Shown here: piece after piece, positions 37,492 to 45,433 of the stretch
How the letters are laid out: the number at the start of each line of letters is the position of its first letter
Numbering within the stretch: position 1 is the stretch's first letter
Source: an uncultured Bacteroidota bacterium
GTDB lineage: Bacteria > Bacteroidota > Bacteroidia > Chitinophagales > Chitinophagaceae
DNA length: 64,000 bases
Assembly: GCA_903887415.1 (NCBI GenBank)
Contig: CAISPO010000038.1
Location: forward strand, 124,001 to 188,000
Direction: 5' to 3'
Notes under the pieces: generated by a model
Told to the model about the DNA's origin: nothing
Seen by the model: the letters and a program-made list of their open reading frames with translations, nothing else
Database searches by the model: none
Program-made: the position numbers and the translations under genes

Positions 37492-38674
37492 ACTTATTAA
37501 ATATCGTACACTTCAACTGGAACTGCAGGTAATCACGGTCTATGTATTTATTCACCGGGTTTATAAAGTCATTCATCCCTTTACGGTACGATATGCCTGC
37601 TTTAATTTTCTTCGTCAGTGAATATTCTGTTTTACCTATAAATCCTATGTCAAAAACCGGAGCCACTTGTATATTCCCCCGGTCAACTGTTGACGTGGCG
37701 GGCCTGTTGTCCACCAGCATCTGCTGAAAATCAGGGCCCAACCCTACAGACATCCGGCTGATGATCTTATACCCTATACTGGGGCTCACCTGCGCATACG
37801 AGAGGTTGTAATTCTGCTGTTCCGTTTCAATGGTTCCCTGCGGCGCGGATATTGGTGCAGCCTTGCTGGCATCCTCAGCGGAATTCCTCGCTGCTGTATG
37901 CCTTGCTGCTGAACCCGCCCTGCCCGTACTCGGTATCCATATCTCCGTCGATTGCGAGTTGCTGCTGGTTGCAAAGTCAACATCGCTTTCTATATACACC
38001 TTGTCATTGAGCATTCTCCTGAATGTAGCGCCGGCCATATAGCCGCTGTTCTGGTTACCATGATTATACCCACCCGCCAAAATGATCGAAACCTTTGGCG
38101 CTTTCACAGGCGCTTCTTCTTCGGGCGCAAAGGTGTTATACCCTTCTCTTATTGCTACCGCTGCATCTTTTCTGACTTTAGCTACGGGTATATTATTTCC
38201 TGCGGCAAAATTGAACTCTTTATCTGCCTTAGCTGTTGTGTTTCCCGGCTTATCATTTAAAACTACATGAAACCAGTCACTCGTTTTTTCCTTTATGCTG
38301 ACGGGGTGCTTTTGCGTGTTATTTGTTGCGCTTGCATATAACTCCTCTTTGTGCGAAGGAGTTGCTGCATTTGTCATTAGCTGGGTTTGCATAGGCTGCT
38401 CGGCAGGTTGTACCAGCTTCTTTGCTTGCACGGTCGCAGTAACAGTGCCCTTGTTTCCTGGTTCGTTTTGGCGGAACATCGGCGCAATGCCCACGGCCAG
38501 GGCTACGGAAGCGGCCATGCCGGCCAGCGGCACCCACCACCACATCATAATACTGCGTTTCTGCGCACGGCCGTCCAACTTCTCTGCGAGCTGGTCCCAG
38601 TTTTTGGGATTGTACGCAAAGTCGTTCTGGTCAAATTTTTGCCTGACCAGTTCGTCAAATTCTTTTGGCTTCAT
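37490..38674 (-). CDS. Membrane-anchored anti-sigma-like protein with C-terminal beta-barrel-like region
   Basis: 394 residues. The N-terminal 40 residues (MKPKEFDELVRQKFDQNDFA...WDQLAEKLDG) resemble the cytoplasmic sigma-binding part of Bacteroidota anti-sigma factors. One transmembrane helix follows (about 42-64, WWVPLAGMAASVALAVGIAP), then a Thr/Ala/Lys-rich linker, then about 200 residues of beta-strand-like sequence with a MAGATFRRMLNDKVYIESDV segment, like outer-membrane barrel proteins. It overlaps the ECF sigma gene by 20 bases, which supports a regulator/partner role. The function is inferred from context. Confidence 0.7.
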   Translation of the reverse strand: MKPKEFDELVRQKFDQNDFAYNPKNWDQLAEKLDGRAQKRSIMMWWWVPLAGMAASVALAVGIAPMFRQNEPGNKGTVTATVQAKKLVQPAEQPMQTQLMTNAATPSHKEELYASATNNTQKHPVSIKEKTSDWFHVVLNDKPGNTTAKADKEFNFAAGNNIPVAKVRKDAAVAIREGYNTFAPEEEAPVKAPKVSIILAGGYNHGNQNSGYMAGATFRRMLNDKVYIESDVDFATSSNSQSTEIWIPSTGRAGSAARHTAARNSAEDASKAAPISAPQGTIETEQQNYNLSYAQVSPSIGYKIISRMSVGLGPDFQQMLVDNRPATSTVDRGNIQVAPVFDIGFIGKTEYSLTKKIKAGISYRKGMNDFINPVNKYIDRDYLQFQLKCTIFNK

Positions 38675-39236
38675 ACGTCACTTTTTGTTGTTCAGTTTTC
38701 ATTATTTTTTTCTGCAGCATATTCCTCGCCTGGTGCACATGCCAGTGAGAAGTGCCCTCGCTTATATCCAGTTGTTTCGAAATTTCCTTATGGTTGTACC
38801 CGTCAAACACAAACAGGTTGAATACCGTCCTCGTCATAACAGGTAAGAGCTGTATCACCTTCACCATCTCCCGGAAATCCATATTCTCTATCGCCTCATT
38901 GCTCACGGAGAGATTGCTCTCTTCCGCCGGTATCGAATTCACATGCATGATCATTTCTTCCTTCAGTGCGGTGTTCCTCAGGTAGTCCAGGCAGGTGTTT
39001 ACCATTATCCGTTGCATCCACCCTGCAAAAGAGCCTGCATTCTTAAAATTTTCTACCTGGGTGAATACTTTGAGGAAACCGTCATTGAGCAATTGCTCTG
39101 CATCTTCCATGCTCCGGGCATACCTCGCACATACCTTCAGGAGCGGGCTATAGTATGCCCTGTACAGGTGCTCCTGTAATGCCCGGTCTTTTTTCCGGCA
39201 CCCTGCTATTATTTCCTGTTCAGAATATGCGGGCAT
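38655..39236 (-). CDS. RNA polymerase ECF sigma factor
   Basis: ATG 39236 (MPAYSEQEIIAGC) is preferred over 39263. The 193-residue protein has region 2 (YARSMEDAEQLLNDGFLKVF ... FAGWMQRIMVNTCLDYLR) and region 4 with the HTH (FDGYNHKEISKQLDISEGTS). It is a type common in Bacteroidota sigma/anti-sigma pairs. The stop overlaps the start of the downstream anti-sigma-like gene by 20 bases, so the two are translationally coupled. Confidence 0.93.
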   Translation of the reverse strand: MPAYSEQEIIAGCRKKDRALQEHLYRAYYSPLLKVCARYARSMEDAEQLLNDGFLKVFTQVENFKNAGSFAGWMQRIMVNTCLDYLRNTALKEEMIMHVNSIPAEESNLSVSNEAIENMDFREMVKVIQLLPVMTRTVFNLFVFDGYNHKEISKQLDISEGTSHWHVHQARNMLQKKIMKTEQQKVTYEAKRI

Positions 39237-39631
39237 AAGATGAGGTACATCGCCGCTCACCACAATAGGTAAGCCGGGGTATTAACAATAGTAAGTTACT
39301 GATTTTTCTTCATTCTTTGTTTTTTATAAGTGCATCTTCACACCGGTTTGCCTAAATTGATTGATAGTGTTTCAGGGGCTGCCCGTATTGCCGGCCTGTA
39401 TCTTTATTTTATCATAGATACCAGTTTAGCGGTTTTGAGGGGCTTTTTTTAAACTGGAAAGGCGCCTTTCGCAGCTCAATTAAAGAACCCTTACTATAAT
39501 AGACGATAAACGGAGTAGGAATCTTGGGTTTTCCCGGAAAATATTTTTAGCTTTTAACAAATTATCTATTTTAATTATAGCAAAAATACCCATTTATACA
39601 CAAATGAAAATTACTTCTTACATTTGTGCTT
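39237..39631. other. AT-rich intergenic region
   Basis: These 395 bases hold the divergent upstream region of the sigma factor and of a small plus-strand ORF. The second half is AT-rich (TTATCTATTTTAATTATAGC). Apart from a TACATTTG -7-like box at 39619-39626, nothing is recognised. Confidence 0.45.
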
Positions 39632-39823
39632 ATGAGTGATATAAATATTTTAGCGGGTTGCGTTCAATGGGCAGATAATAAATGTGCAAGAATTTTTAAA
39701 GAGAGTGGATATAGTTCGTGTTACTGGGATGCCGTTAAGGTATGGAAGGGATTAAGGGATGAATATAGGATTGCTAGATTTAATATTCATTTCCAACTCT
39801 CATCCTTACTACTTATTCATTAG
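39632..39823 (+). CDS. Small hypothetical ORF
   Basis: 63 codons from ATG 39632 (MSDINILAGCVQWADNKCARIF). Not recognised. A TAnnTTTG box (TACATTTG) ends six bases before the ATG, similar to the bamD arrangement. Base composition is AT-rich like the adjacent 39834-40349 gene. It ends 11 bases from the convergent neighbour. It may be a real small protein, a remnant or chance. Confidence 0.3.
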   Translation: MSDINILAGCVQWADNKCARIFKESGYSSCYWDAVKVWKGLRDEYRIARFNIHFQLSSLLLIH

Positions 39824-39833
39824 TGTCTAGCTT

Positions 39834-40349
39834 TTAATCTGTGAGCTTCGAGATTGACACAAAGTAATCTGGAGAATCTGTCTTTTCTCCCTCGCTGCCA
39901 TTGTCCATACTAGGCATCAAGACGACAGATATTTTCCCTTTCTTATATGCTAGAGATAAGCCACCTGTAGAAGTAAACGACTCTATATATTTAAATCCCA
40001 ATCTGTTAAGCTCGCCTTTCAACGCCAAATACTCTTTCGTGCGTTTTGTAGAATACTCTACTCTTTTAGAATGTACTGTCGTATTGTCGCTGTTATAAAC
40101 ATTGCATTTGCGAAAACGCCATTCATTTGAAAATTTTTTTCCTTCTCTATCGTACGACTTACATGCTTGGCGAAATTCATCTTCTGTACTTTTATTAAAA
40201 AAGAAACCCCTTGCGGTCAAATACGTGTCCAATCTATCATCGCTCATATCTAACAGCTTAATAAGTTCATTAATAGTAAGTACGTTTTGAGTATACCCTG
40301 CAGGGGATATTAATAAAAAGGTTATCAAAAAGAGAGCTTTCATCGACAT
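39834..40349 (-). CDS. Hypothetical secreted protein
   Basis: 171 residues with signal peptide ALFLITFLLISPAGYTQ (the start may be ATG 40343). The mature protein has a helical LTINELIKLLDMSDDRLDTYL segment followed by a mixed alpha/beta region with FKYIESFTSTGGLSLAYKKG. No known family is recognised. The gene is clearly more AT-rich than rplT and miaA nearby, which suggests later acquisition. Confidence 0.65.
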   Translation of the reverse strand: MSMKALFLITFLLISPAGYTQNVLTINELIKLLDMSDDRLDTYLTARGFFFNKSTEDEFRQACKSYDREGKKFSNEWRFRKCNVYNSDNTTVHSKRVEYSTKRTKEYLALKGELNRLGFKYIESFTSTGGLSLAYKKGKISVVLMPSMDNGSEGEKTDSPDYFVSISKLTD

Positions 40350-40484
40350 GAGATAAAGTTACAATTAGTTTCACCACTCGCAAGAGTTTAGTATTATTAC
40401 GTATAAGTGGGTATTATTACCAAAAAAATTGTGGTACCGAGATAATGCCATTTGGCCTGCGAAAATCGCCTTAATCAAGTATAC

Positions 40485-40570
40485 GTGCGCTTTGCGGCCT
40501 TGAAAACAAAACACGGGAACTGCGCCTTTGCGCCTTGGCGAGACACCTTTTTTTGCGAGGCACACCTTCC
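40485..40570. repeat. Interspersed 'TTTGCGGCCTT' repeat, copy 2
   Basis: GCGCTTTGCGGCCTTGAAAA ... TTTTTTTGCGAGGCACACC aligns with 18177-18250. It sits 15 bases beyond the rplT terminator, the same relative position as copy 1. Confidence 0.55.
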
Positions 40571-40585
40571 GTTCCGGCAAAAACA

Positions 40586-40614
40586 AAACCGTCCCGGGAT
40601 CTCCAGGACGGTTT
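40586..40614 (-). terminator. Intrinsic terminator of rpmI-rplT
   Basis: Perfect 9-bp stem AAACCGTCC / GGACGGTTT with an 11-base loop, followed on the minus strand by TGTTTTTGCC. It is 22 bases after the rplT stop. Confidence 0.85.
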
Positions 40615-40635
40615 CAATATCATTGAGTCTTCTGC

Positions 40636-40980
40636 TTATTTTACTTCAGCGCACAGCTTCTTGAAAGATTCCGGCTCATTCATAGCCAGGTCAGCCAGCA
40701 CTTTGCGGTTCAGGTCTATGCCTTTAGCGGCAAGTTTGCCTATGAACTGCGAGTAGCTCATGCCTTCTTCGCGCACCGCGGCGTTGATACGCACGATCCA
40801 CAAAGAACGGTAGTCGCGCTTTTTCAGCTTACGGCCTACGAATTTATAGCCCTGGCCTTTCTCCAGTACGTTTTTGGCAACGGTATATACGTTTTTACGC
40901 TTACCATAGAAGCCTTTCGCTTCTTTCAGTATTTTCTTTCTTCTCGCGCGTGATGCAACTGCATTTACGGAACGTGGCAT
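40636..40980 (-). CDS. rplT: 50S ribosomal protein L20
   Basis: 114 residues, standard length. Characteristic start [19 protein letters not shown], the [21 protein letters not shown] helix and the end [19 protein letters not shown]. It binds 23S rRNA early in large-subunit assembly. It is downstream of rpmI with an unusually long 135-base spacer containing CAAATTCC-type repeats. Confidence 0.98.
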   Translation of the reverse strand: MPRSVNAVASRARRKKILKEAKGFYGKRKNVYTVAKNVLEKGQGYKFVGRKLKKRDYRSLWIVRINAAVREEGMSYSQFIGKLAAKGIDLNRKVLADLAMNEPESFKKLCAEVK

Positions 40981-40994
40981 AACTATTAAAATTT

Positions 40995-41112
40995 AAAGAT
41001 CCAGAAACCAAATTCCAAAAGGAGTTCCGGTTATGGGCTATTTATAAAAAATTATTTCAAACAACTCTCTTCTTTCCAGATCCACCTTGGATTTTGGAAT
41101 TTTATTTTTGGG
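40995..41112. repeat. CCAAATTCCAAA-type low-complexity repeats in the rpmI-rplT spacer
   Basis: ACCAAATTCCAAAAGG at the rplT side and TTGGATTTTGGAATTTTATT at the rpmI side are opposite-orientation copies of a string also seen at 60238-60274 and 61737-61770. They occupy much of the 135-base spacer. Confidence 0.5.
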
Positions 41113-41115
41113 ATT

Positions 41116-41322
41116 TTATCCTATCACCAGCATCCTCTTCACAAGGCGTGCATTGGTTGGGTGCACCAAACCATGTATGCGCAAACCGCGCTTACGCGAT
41201 TTTGATTTTTTGGTCAGCAGATGGCTCTTAAATGCCTTATACCTGCGGATCTTGCCCGTACCTGTAACCCTGAATGTTTTCTTTGCACGTGAGTGCGTCT
41301 TTATTTTTGGCATCGTATTCAA
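41116..41322 (-). CDS. rpmI: 50S ribosomal protein L35
   Basis: 68 residues, [20 protein letters not shown] start (ATG two codons after an alternative MNT start) and basic C-terminus [20 protein letters not shown]. First gene of an rpmI-rplT unit. infC, the usual upstream partner, is not in this position; a divergent gene starts 223 bases away. Confidence 0.97.
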   Translation of the reverse strand: MNTMPKIKTHSRAKKTFRVTGTGKIRRYKAFKSHLLTKKSKSRKRGLRIHGLVHPTNARLVKRMLVIG

Positions 41323-41395
41323 ATTTGGGATGGCAAAGGTAATGAAAAAAAACTATTGAATACGGAAAAACCAATATTTTTATTTTTACTGCCAT

Positions 41396-41428
41396 CAAAT
41401 TTACAAAACATTAAATATAAAGCCACAA
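41396..41428 (-). promoter_or_regulatory. Candidate rpmI-rplT promoter
   Basis: Minus-strand TAAATTTG matches the -7 box TAnnTTTG; TTGTG starts 25 bases upstream as a possible -33 element. The leader would be about 65 bases. Confidence 0.4.
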
Positions 41429-41545
41429 TTTCGCACTATTCCTTCTTCATTGCATGATTATCTCCGTTTTGGCGTTATAATACTATAGCAAATCCGTAAC
41501 AGGGATTGCTTTTTACTTATTACTTTTTACTTTTGACTTAATATT

Positions 41546-42121
41546 ATGGCTGTACTACGATTCAGGGTTTCTTGGGAAGACGATGACCAGACCTACCGGG
41601 ACATAGAAATTTTGGGCAATCAGACCTTTTTGGATTTTCATAAGGTCATCATTTCGGCTTATGAATTCGATGGCAAGCACCCGGCATCTTTTTATGAAAG
41701 CAATGACAAATGGACTTATGGCCGCGAGCTGAACTCGGAGGTATTGGTTAATAAAAAGGATGCCCCTGCATTGTCGATGCTCAAAACCCCGGTATCTGCC
41801 CTGGTCACCAATCCCGATCAGAAGTTCATATACGTTTATGACCCTGCAAAAAAATGGACCTTCATGGCTGAGCTGATAGGGGTGAGCAAGGATGAAACGC
41901 CCCGAAGGGTTTATCCGTTCCTGCTCCGCAAGGAGGGCATTGCGCCTGCTCAGTACGGTATCAAGGGTGTGAACCCTGATAAAATAATGGAGATAGAAGA
42001 AAAATATGACCTTGGCGCCGATGAAATGGCCGAAGGCTTCGGCAACGAAGGCGAAGGCGCAGAAGAAAGCTCCGAAAGTTCAGAAAATGTAGCCGAAGAT
42101 CTCGGCGGCTTTGACGAGTAG
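41546..42121 (+). CDS. pRiA4b ORF-3-like protein (IS1096 passenger TnpR-like family)
   Basis: 191 residues. The N-terminal ~150 residues match the PRiA4_ORF3 fold: VLRFRVSWEDDDQTYRDIEI, FLDFHKVIISAYEFDGKHPA, and FIYVYDPAKKWTFMAELIGV. The last 40 residues are highly acidic (EGEGAEESSESSENVAEDL). The family is named from plasmid and transposon genes but is widespread on chromosomes with no established role. There is no transposase or inverted repeat here. It ends 6 bases before the miaA frame opens. Confidence 0.85.
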   Translation: MAVLRFRVSWEDDDQTYRDIEILGNQTFLDFHKVIISAYEFDGKHPASFYESNDKWTYGRELNSEVLVNKKDAPALSMLKTPVSALVTNPDQKFIYVYDPAKKWTFMAELIGVSKDETPRRVYPFLLRKEGIAPAQYGIKGVNPDKIMEIEEKYDLGADEMAEGFGNEGEGAEESSESSENVAEDLGGFDE

Positions 42122-42127
42122 TTCGAT

Positions 42128-43147
42128 GTGCGACATCTCAAAAATTTGACACATCGGGGGGCTTACTTCAACCAACCAAACATGGATCACGTAACTCATT
42201 CCACCTCACCCTCCCCTTGGGGGTTCACGCCAGGGAAGGAGCGGAACTCGGGGGAGAGGTACCTCTACATCATCGCCGGCCCCACAGCCGTGGGTAAAAC
42301 AGCAATAGCCATGCAGGTGGCGCAGCAGTTAGGTACTGCCATCATATCCGCCGACAGCAGGCAATGCTATAAAGAAATGACCATCGGCACCGCAAAGCCA
42401 TCGCCGGCGGAATTACAGGCTGTAAAACATTTCTTCGTTGATGAGTACCCAGTAACCACTCAGCTTAGTGCCGCCGACTATGAATCTTTAGCGCTCGGAT
42501 ACCTTAATGAGATATTCACCACCCACAACACTGCAGTAGTCTGCGGTGGCACTGGCCTGTACATAAAAGCCCTTTGCGACGGGCTTGATGAAATGCCACA
42601 GACCGACCCGGTAATTGTAAAGCACATAACCGATGAATATATGCTGCGCGGCTTTGAATGGCTGCAGCAGGCGGTACAAAAAGAAGATTCTGAGTTTTAT
42701 GGCCAGGGCGAGATCGGTAACCCAGCCCGGATGTTGCGCGCTCTTTCCTTTATCCGCAGCACCGGCAGCAGCATCACCCAATACCGTACACAGGCAAAAA
42801 AACAAAGGCCATTCAAAATTATTAAAGCCGGCCTTGAGCTGCAACGCGAACAATTGTATTCCCGTATCAATGCCCGCGTAGATCAGATGATGGAACAGGG
42901 ACTGCTTGCAGAAGTTGAGAAACTATACCCTTACCGGAGTCTTAAAAACCTGCAATCCGTAGGCTACACCGAGCTCTTCGACTACATGGACGGAAAATGC
43001 TCGCTACAGGCAGCAGTTGACAAAATAAAACAACACACCCGCAACTACGCCAAGCGCCAGGTAACCTGGTTCAAAAAAGATACCGGGATAAACTGGTTCA
43101 GCGCAGATGATAAAGACATTGCAGAAAAGATATTGACGCTGAAATAA
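42128..43147 (+). CDS. miaA: tRNA dimethylallyltransferase MiaA with an unusual N-terminal extension
   Basis: The enzyme adds the dimethylallyl group to N6 of A37 in tRNAs reading U-starting codons. P-loop GPTAVGKT (51-58), ISADSRQCYKEMTIGTAKP, GGTGLYIKALCDG, and the RQVTWFKKD motif near the end are all present. Homologues start about 8-10 residues before the P-loop. Here about 45 extra codons precede it, and they include a 71-bp interspersed repeat (42191-42261). No in-frame start codon lies between the repeat and the P-loop, so the repeat appears to be translated. The start is either GTG 42128 or ATG 42182; the latter is a reasonable choice. Confidence 0.95.
   Translation: MRHLKNLTHRGAYFNQPNMDHVTHSTSPSPWGFTPGKERNSGERYLYIIAGPTAVGKTAIAMQVAQQLGTAIISADSRQCYKEMTIGTAKPSPAELQAVKHFFVDEYPVTTQLSAADYESLALGYLNEIFTTHNTAVVCGGTGLYIKALCDGLDEMPQTDPVIVKHITDEYMLRGFEWLQQAVQKEDSEFYGQGEIGNPARMLRALSFIRSTGSSITQYRTQAKKQRPFKIIKAGLELQREQLYSRINARVDQMMEQGLLAEVEKLYPYRSLKNLQSVGYTELFDYMDGKCSLQAAVDKIKQHTRNYAKRQVTWFKKDTGINWFSADDKDIAEKILTLK
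42191..42261. repeat. 71-bp interspersed repeat, copy D (inside miaA 5' end)
   Basis: TAACTCATTCCACCTCACCC through GGGGAGAGG; ungapped alignment with 37421-37491 (about 11 differences). It is in frame in miaA, encoding a Ser/Pro/Gly-rich stretch (THSTSPSPWGFTPGKERN). Confidence 0.75.
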
Positions 43148-43174
43148 TGGAGTTAAAGAATATGGGCAGTCGTG

Positions 43175-43234
43175 GAGAAAATTCCCCCTTGCCGCGTAGG
43201 TGGTGTGCAGCCAGCGAAGGGGGTTAAGGGGATG
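43175..43234. repeat. ATTCCCCCTT...AGCGAAGGGGG repeat, copy 1
   Basis: ATTCCCCCTTGCCGCGTAGG followed by TGTGCAGCCAGCGAAGGGGG and TTAAGGGGATG. An inverted-orientation copy is at 53663-53718. Ends can pair (CCCCCTT with AAGGGGG). It lies between miaA and the M1 peptidase. Confidence 0.6.
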
Positions 43235-43313
43235 CAGCTCTAGCGAGGAAAATTTTCCATGCCATTTTTTTAACGTAAATTGCTTTTTTTAATACGCTTG
43301 AAATGCGATACCG

Positions 43314-45239
43314 ATGAAAATCAAAATCATACTTATATGCAGCGCCCTGCTGATGCTCACTTTAAACAGTTATGCGCAGCAGCACAGAAAACATTCAGGC
43401 AATAAAACCACGCTCGCCGACCCAGGTGAAGATGATTATGATGTAAAATATCTCCGGTTCAACCTCAACGTTACCGATACTTCTGTCCATATCAGCGGTG
43501 ATGTATCCACCACGGCCCAGGTAGTTGCGGACTCCATGACTGCATACGTTTTCGAGCTGGATACACTCATGACGATTGATGCTGCAACAGTCGATGGCGT
43601 GTCGTGTACACTTACTACCAGTGGTTCTGTCAGGACATTAACCCTGCCCTGGACGCTTGCAGCGGGCTCCATGTTCACAGCGCAGATATTTTATCATGGC
43701 GTACCGCCGCCTGGCGGTGGTTTTTTTAACGGTCTTACTCATGCCGTTTCTTCAGGGGGAACCAACATGGTTTACACCATCAGCGATCCATGGGTAGCCC
43801 TGGACTGGTGGCCGGCAAAACAATCGGTTGACGACAAAATAGACTCGGTGGATATGTTTGTTACCGTTCCATCGGGTGTTGCAGATGGCAGCAATGGGGT
43901 ACTGGTGAACGTTGACACCAGTTCAACTCCGGGCTTCGCTACTTATCATTGGCAGACGCACTACCCTATTACGTACTACCTCATATCCATTGCAGTAGCC
44001 CGCTATGCCCAGGAAAAATACTATCACCATTTCCCTGGCAGCACAGATTCCATGCTCATCCAGAATTTCTTCCTGGATACAGCTACATTTTATCCTTCCT
44101 ACAAAGCCAACTTTGATAGCCTTGGGCTGATACTTGATTATTATGATTCACTCTATGGCAGGTATCCCTTCTGGCAGGAGAAATATGGCGTTTGCTATAC
44201 TACCTTGCCCGGCGGCATGGAACACCAGACTATGACCACCATAGGTGTGCCTTACACCTGGACGATAGCGCATGAGCTCACCCACCAGTGGTTCGGGGAT
44301 CATGTCAGCTATCTCACCTGGGGAGATGTATGGCTGAGCGAGGGCTTTGCAACTTTCGACGAGCAATTGTTCTATGAGCATTTCTGGGGGCCCGCAGCCG
44401 GTTTTGGCCGCCGGAATTATTACCTCAATATGGCCTTTGGGGATGCCTGCGGAGAGCTTTATGTAACGGATACCACAACAGCCAACACATTGTTCTATCA
44501 GCCCACTGTCTATGCCAAAGGGCAAGGTGTGGTGACCATGCTGCGGTACCTTGCGCCGCAGGATAGCCTGTTCTTCAAAGGGCTGCGTACCTATCAGCAA
44601 ACCTACGGCTTCAGCAATGCAAGTACAGCAGACCTGAAGGCGATCATGGAAACAGCTTATGGCGGCATGAACCTGGATACATTTTTCCATCAGTGGGTCT
44701 ATGGAAAGGGCTTCCCTGTCTATGCCGTAAGATGGAACCAAACCGGCTCAAGCGTAGCTGTCCGGCTGGTGCAAACCCGCTCCTGCCCCTCCTCATACGA
44801 TACTACTTTCAGCACTCCGCTGGAACTGGAACTTCATTCCGGCTCACTGGATACGATCATAAAGGTGTACAACAATGTGGATACACAATGGTACACGTTC
44901 AACTGGGCGCCAACCATAGATACAGTTATGCTCAACCCTGATATCTGGACGATCTGTAAGCAAATTGGGCACGCTATACATGATCCGGGACTGGGCGTAA
45001 CTACGATTGTACAGGGAGCGTTAAAAGTCTCTCCTAACCCATCCTCAAATAACTGGCAAATTGACGGCCTTACAGAAAATACAGCGCTGACACTTACCGA
45101 TATAAATGGCCGTATAATATGGAAAGGAAAAAGTAGCAAGGGCACTACAGTAATACCCGGCGATAAACTACCTCCCGGCGATTACTTCCTAAAGCCGGGA
45201 GACGGGAACACGGATAGTATTAAGCTGGTGCATTGGTAG
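43314..45239 (+). CDS. Secreted M1-family aminopeptidase with T9SS type A sorting domain
   Basis: 641 residues. Signal peptide KIILICSALLMLTLNSYAQ. N-terminal beta domain to about residue 220; catalytic domain with zinc motif HELTH (320-324) and the third ligand Glu 18 residues on (WLSEGF, E343), i.e. HEXXH-X18-E. The substrate-positioning motif reads GGMEHQ instead of the classical GAMEN. C-terminal tail is a type A T9SS sorting signal (SPNPSSNNWQIDG ... PPGDYFLKPGDG). It is expected to be exported to the cell surface and to cleave N-terminal residues from peptides. Confidence 0.93.
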   Translation: MKIKIILICSALLMLTLNSYAQQHRKHSGNKTTLADPGEDDYDVKYLRFNLNVTDTSVHISGDVSTTAQVVADSMTAYVFELDTLMTIDAATVDGVSCTLTTSGSVRTLTLPWTLAAGSMFTAQIFYHGVPPPGGGFFNGLTHAVSSGGTNMVYTISDPWVALDWWPAKQSVDDKIDSVDMFVTVPSGVADGSNGVLVNVDTSSTPGFATYHWQTHYPITYYLISIAVARYAQEKYYHHFPGSTDSMLIQNFFLDTATFYPSYKANFDSLGLILDYYDSLYGRYPFWQEKYGVCYTTLPGGMEHQTMTTIGVPYTWTIAHELTHQWFGDHVSYLTWGDVWLSEGFATFDEQLFYEHFWGPAAGFGRRNYYLNMAFGDACGELYVTDTTTANTLFYQPTVYAKGQGVVTMLRYLAPQDSLFFKGLRTYQQTYGFSNASTADLKAIMETAYGGMNLDTFFHQWVYGKGFPVYAVRWNQTGSSVAVRLVQTRSCPSSYDTTFSTPLELELHSGSLDTIIKVYNNVDTQWYTFNWAPTIDTVMLNPDIWTICKQIGHAIHDPGLGVTTIVQGALKVSPNPSSNNWQIDGLTENTALTLTDINGRIIWKGKSSKGTTVIPGDKLPPGDYFLKPGDGNTDSIKLVHW

Positions 45240-45324
45240 TTTTTATGAAGCGGCTGCATACGAGTCGCCCCTTCGAGTAAACAATATGCTGCATACTAGT
45301 CCTTGAAAAGTTAGTATGAGGACT

Positions 45325-45415
45325 GCGTTACACCTCCCCTCCTGTTTTTAGGAGGGTATGACCGGCGCTAGCGCCGGTCTGGGGTGGTTGACTCGCGCCC
45401 GGCAGTGTGCTCATT
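45325..45415. repeat. 90-bp double-hairpin interspersed repeat, copy B
   Basis: CCTCCTGTTTTTAGGAGG followed by the perfect 20-bp palindrome GACCGGCGCTAGCGCCGGTC (45360-45379) and CTGGGGTGGTTGACTCGCG. Aligns with 30881-30970. Confidence 0.8.
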
Positions 45416-45433
45416 TGTCTTCTTGAAACAAAC

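Noticed and set aside
41546-42121. Possible transposon, because of the 'IS1096 passenger' family name
   Set aside because: No transposase or terminal inverted repeats nearby; the family is widespread on chromosomes.
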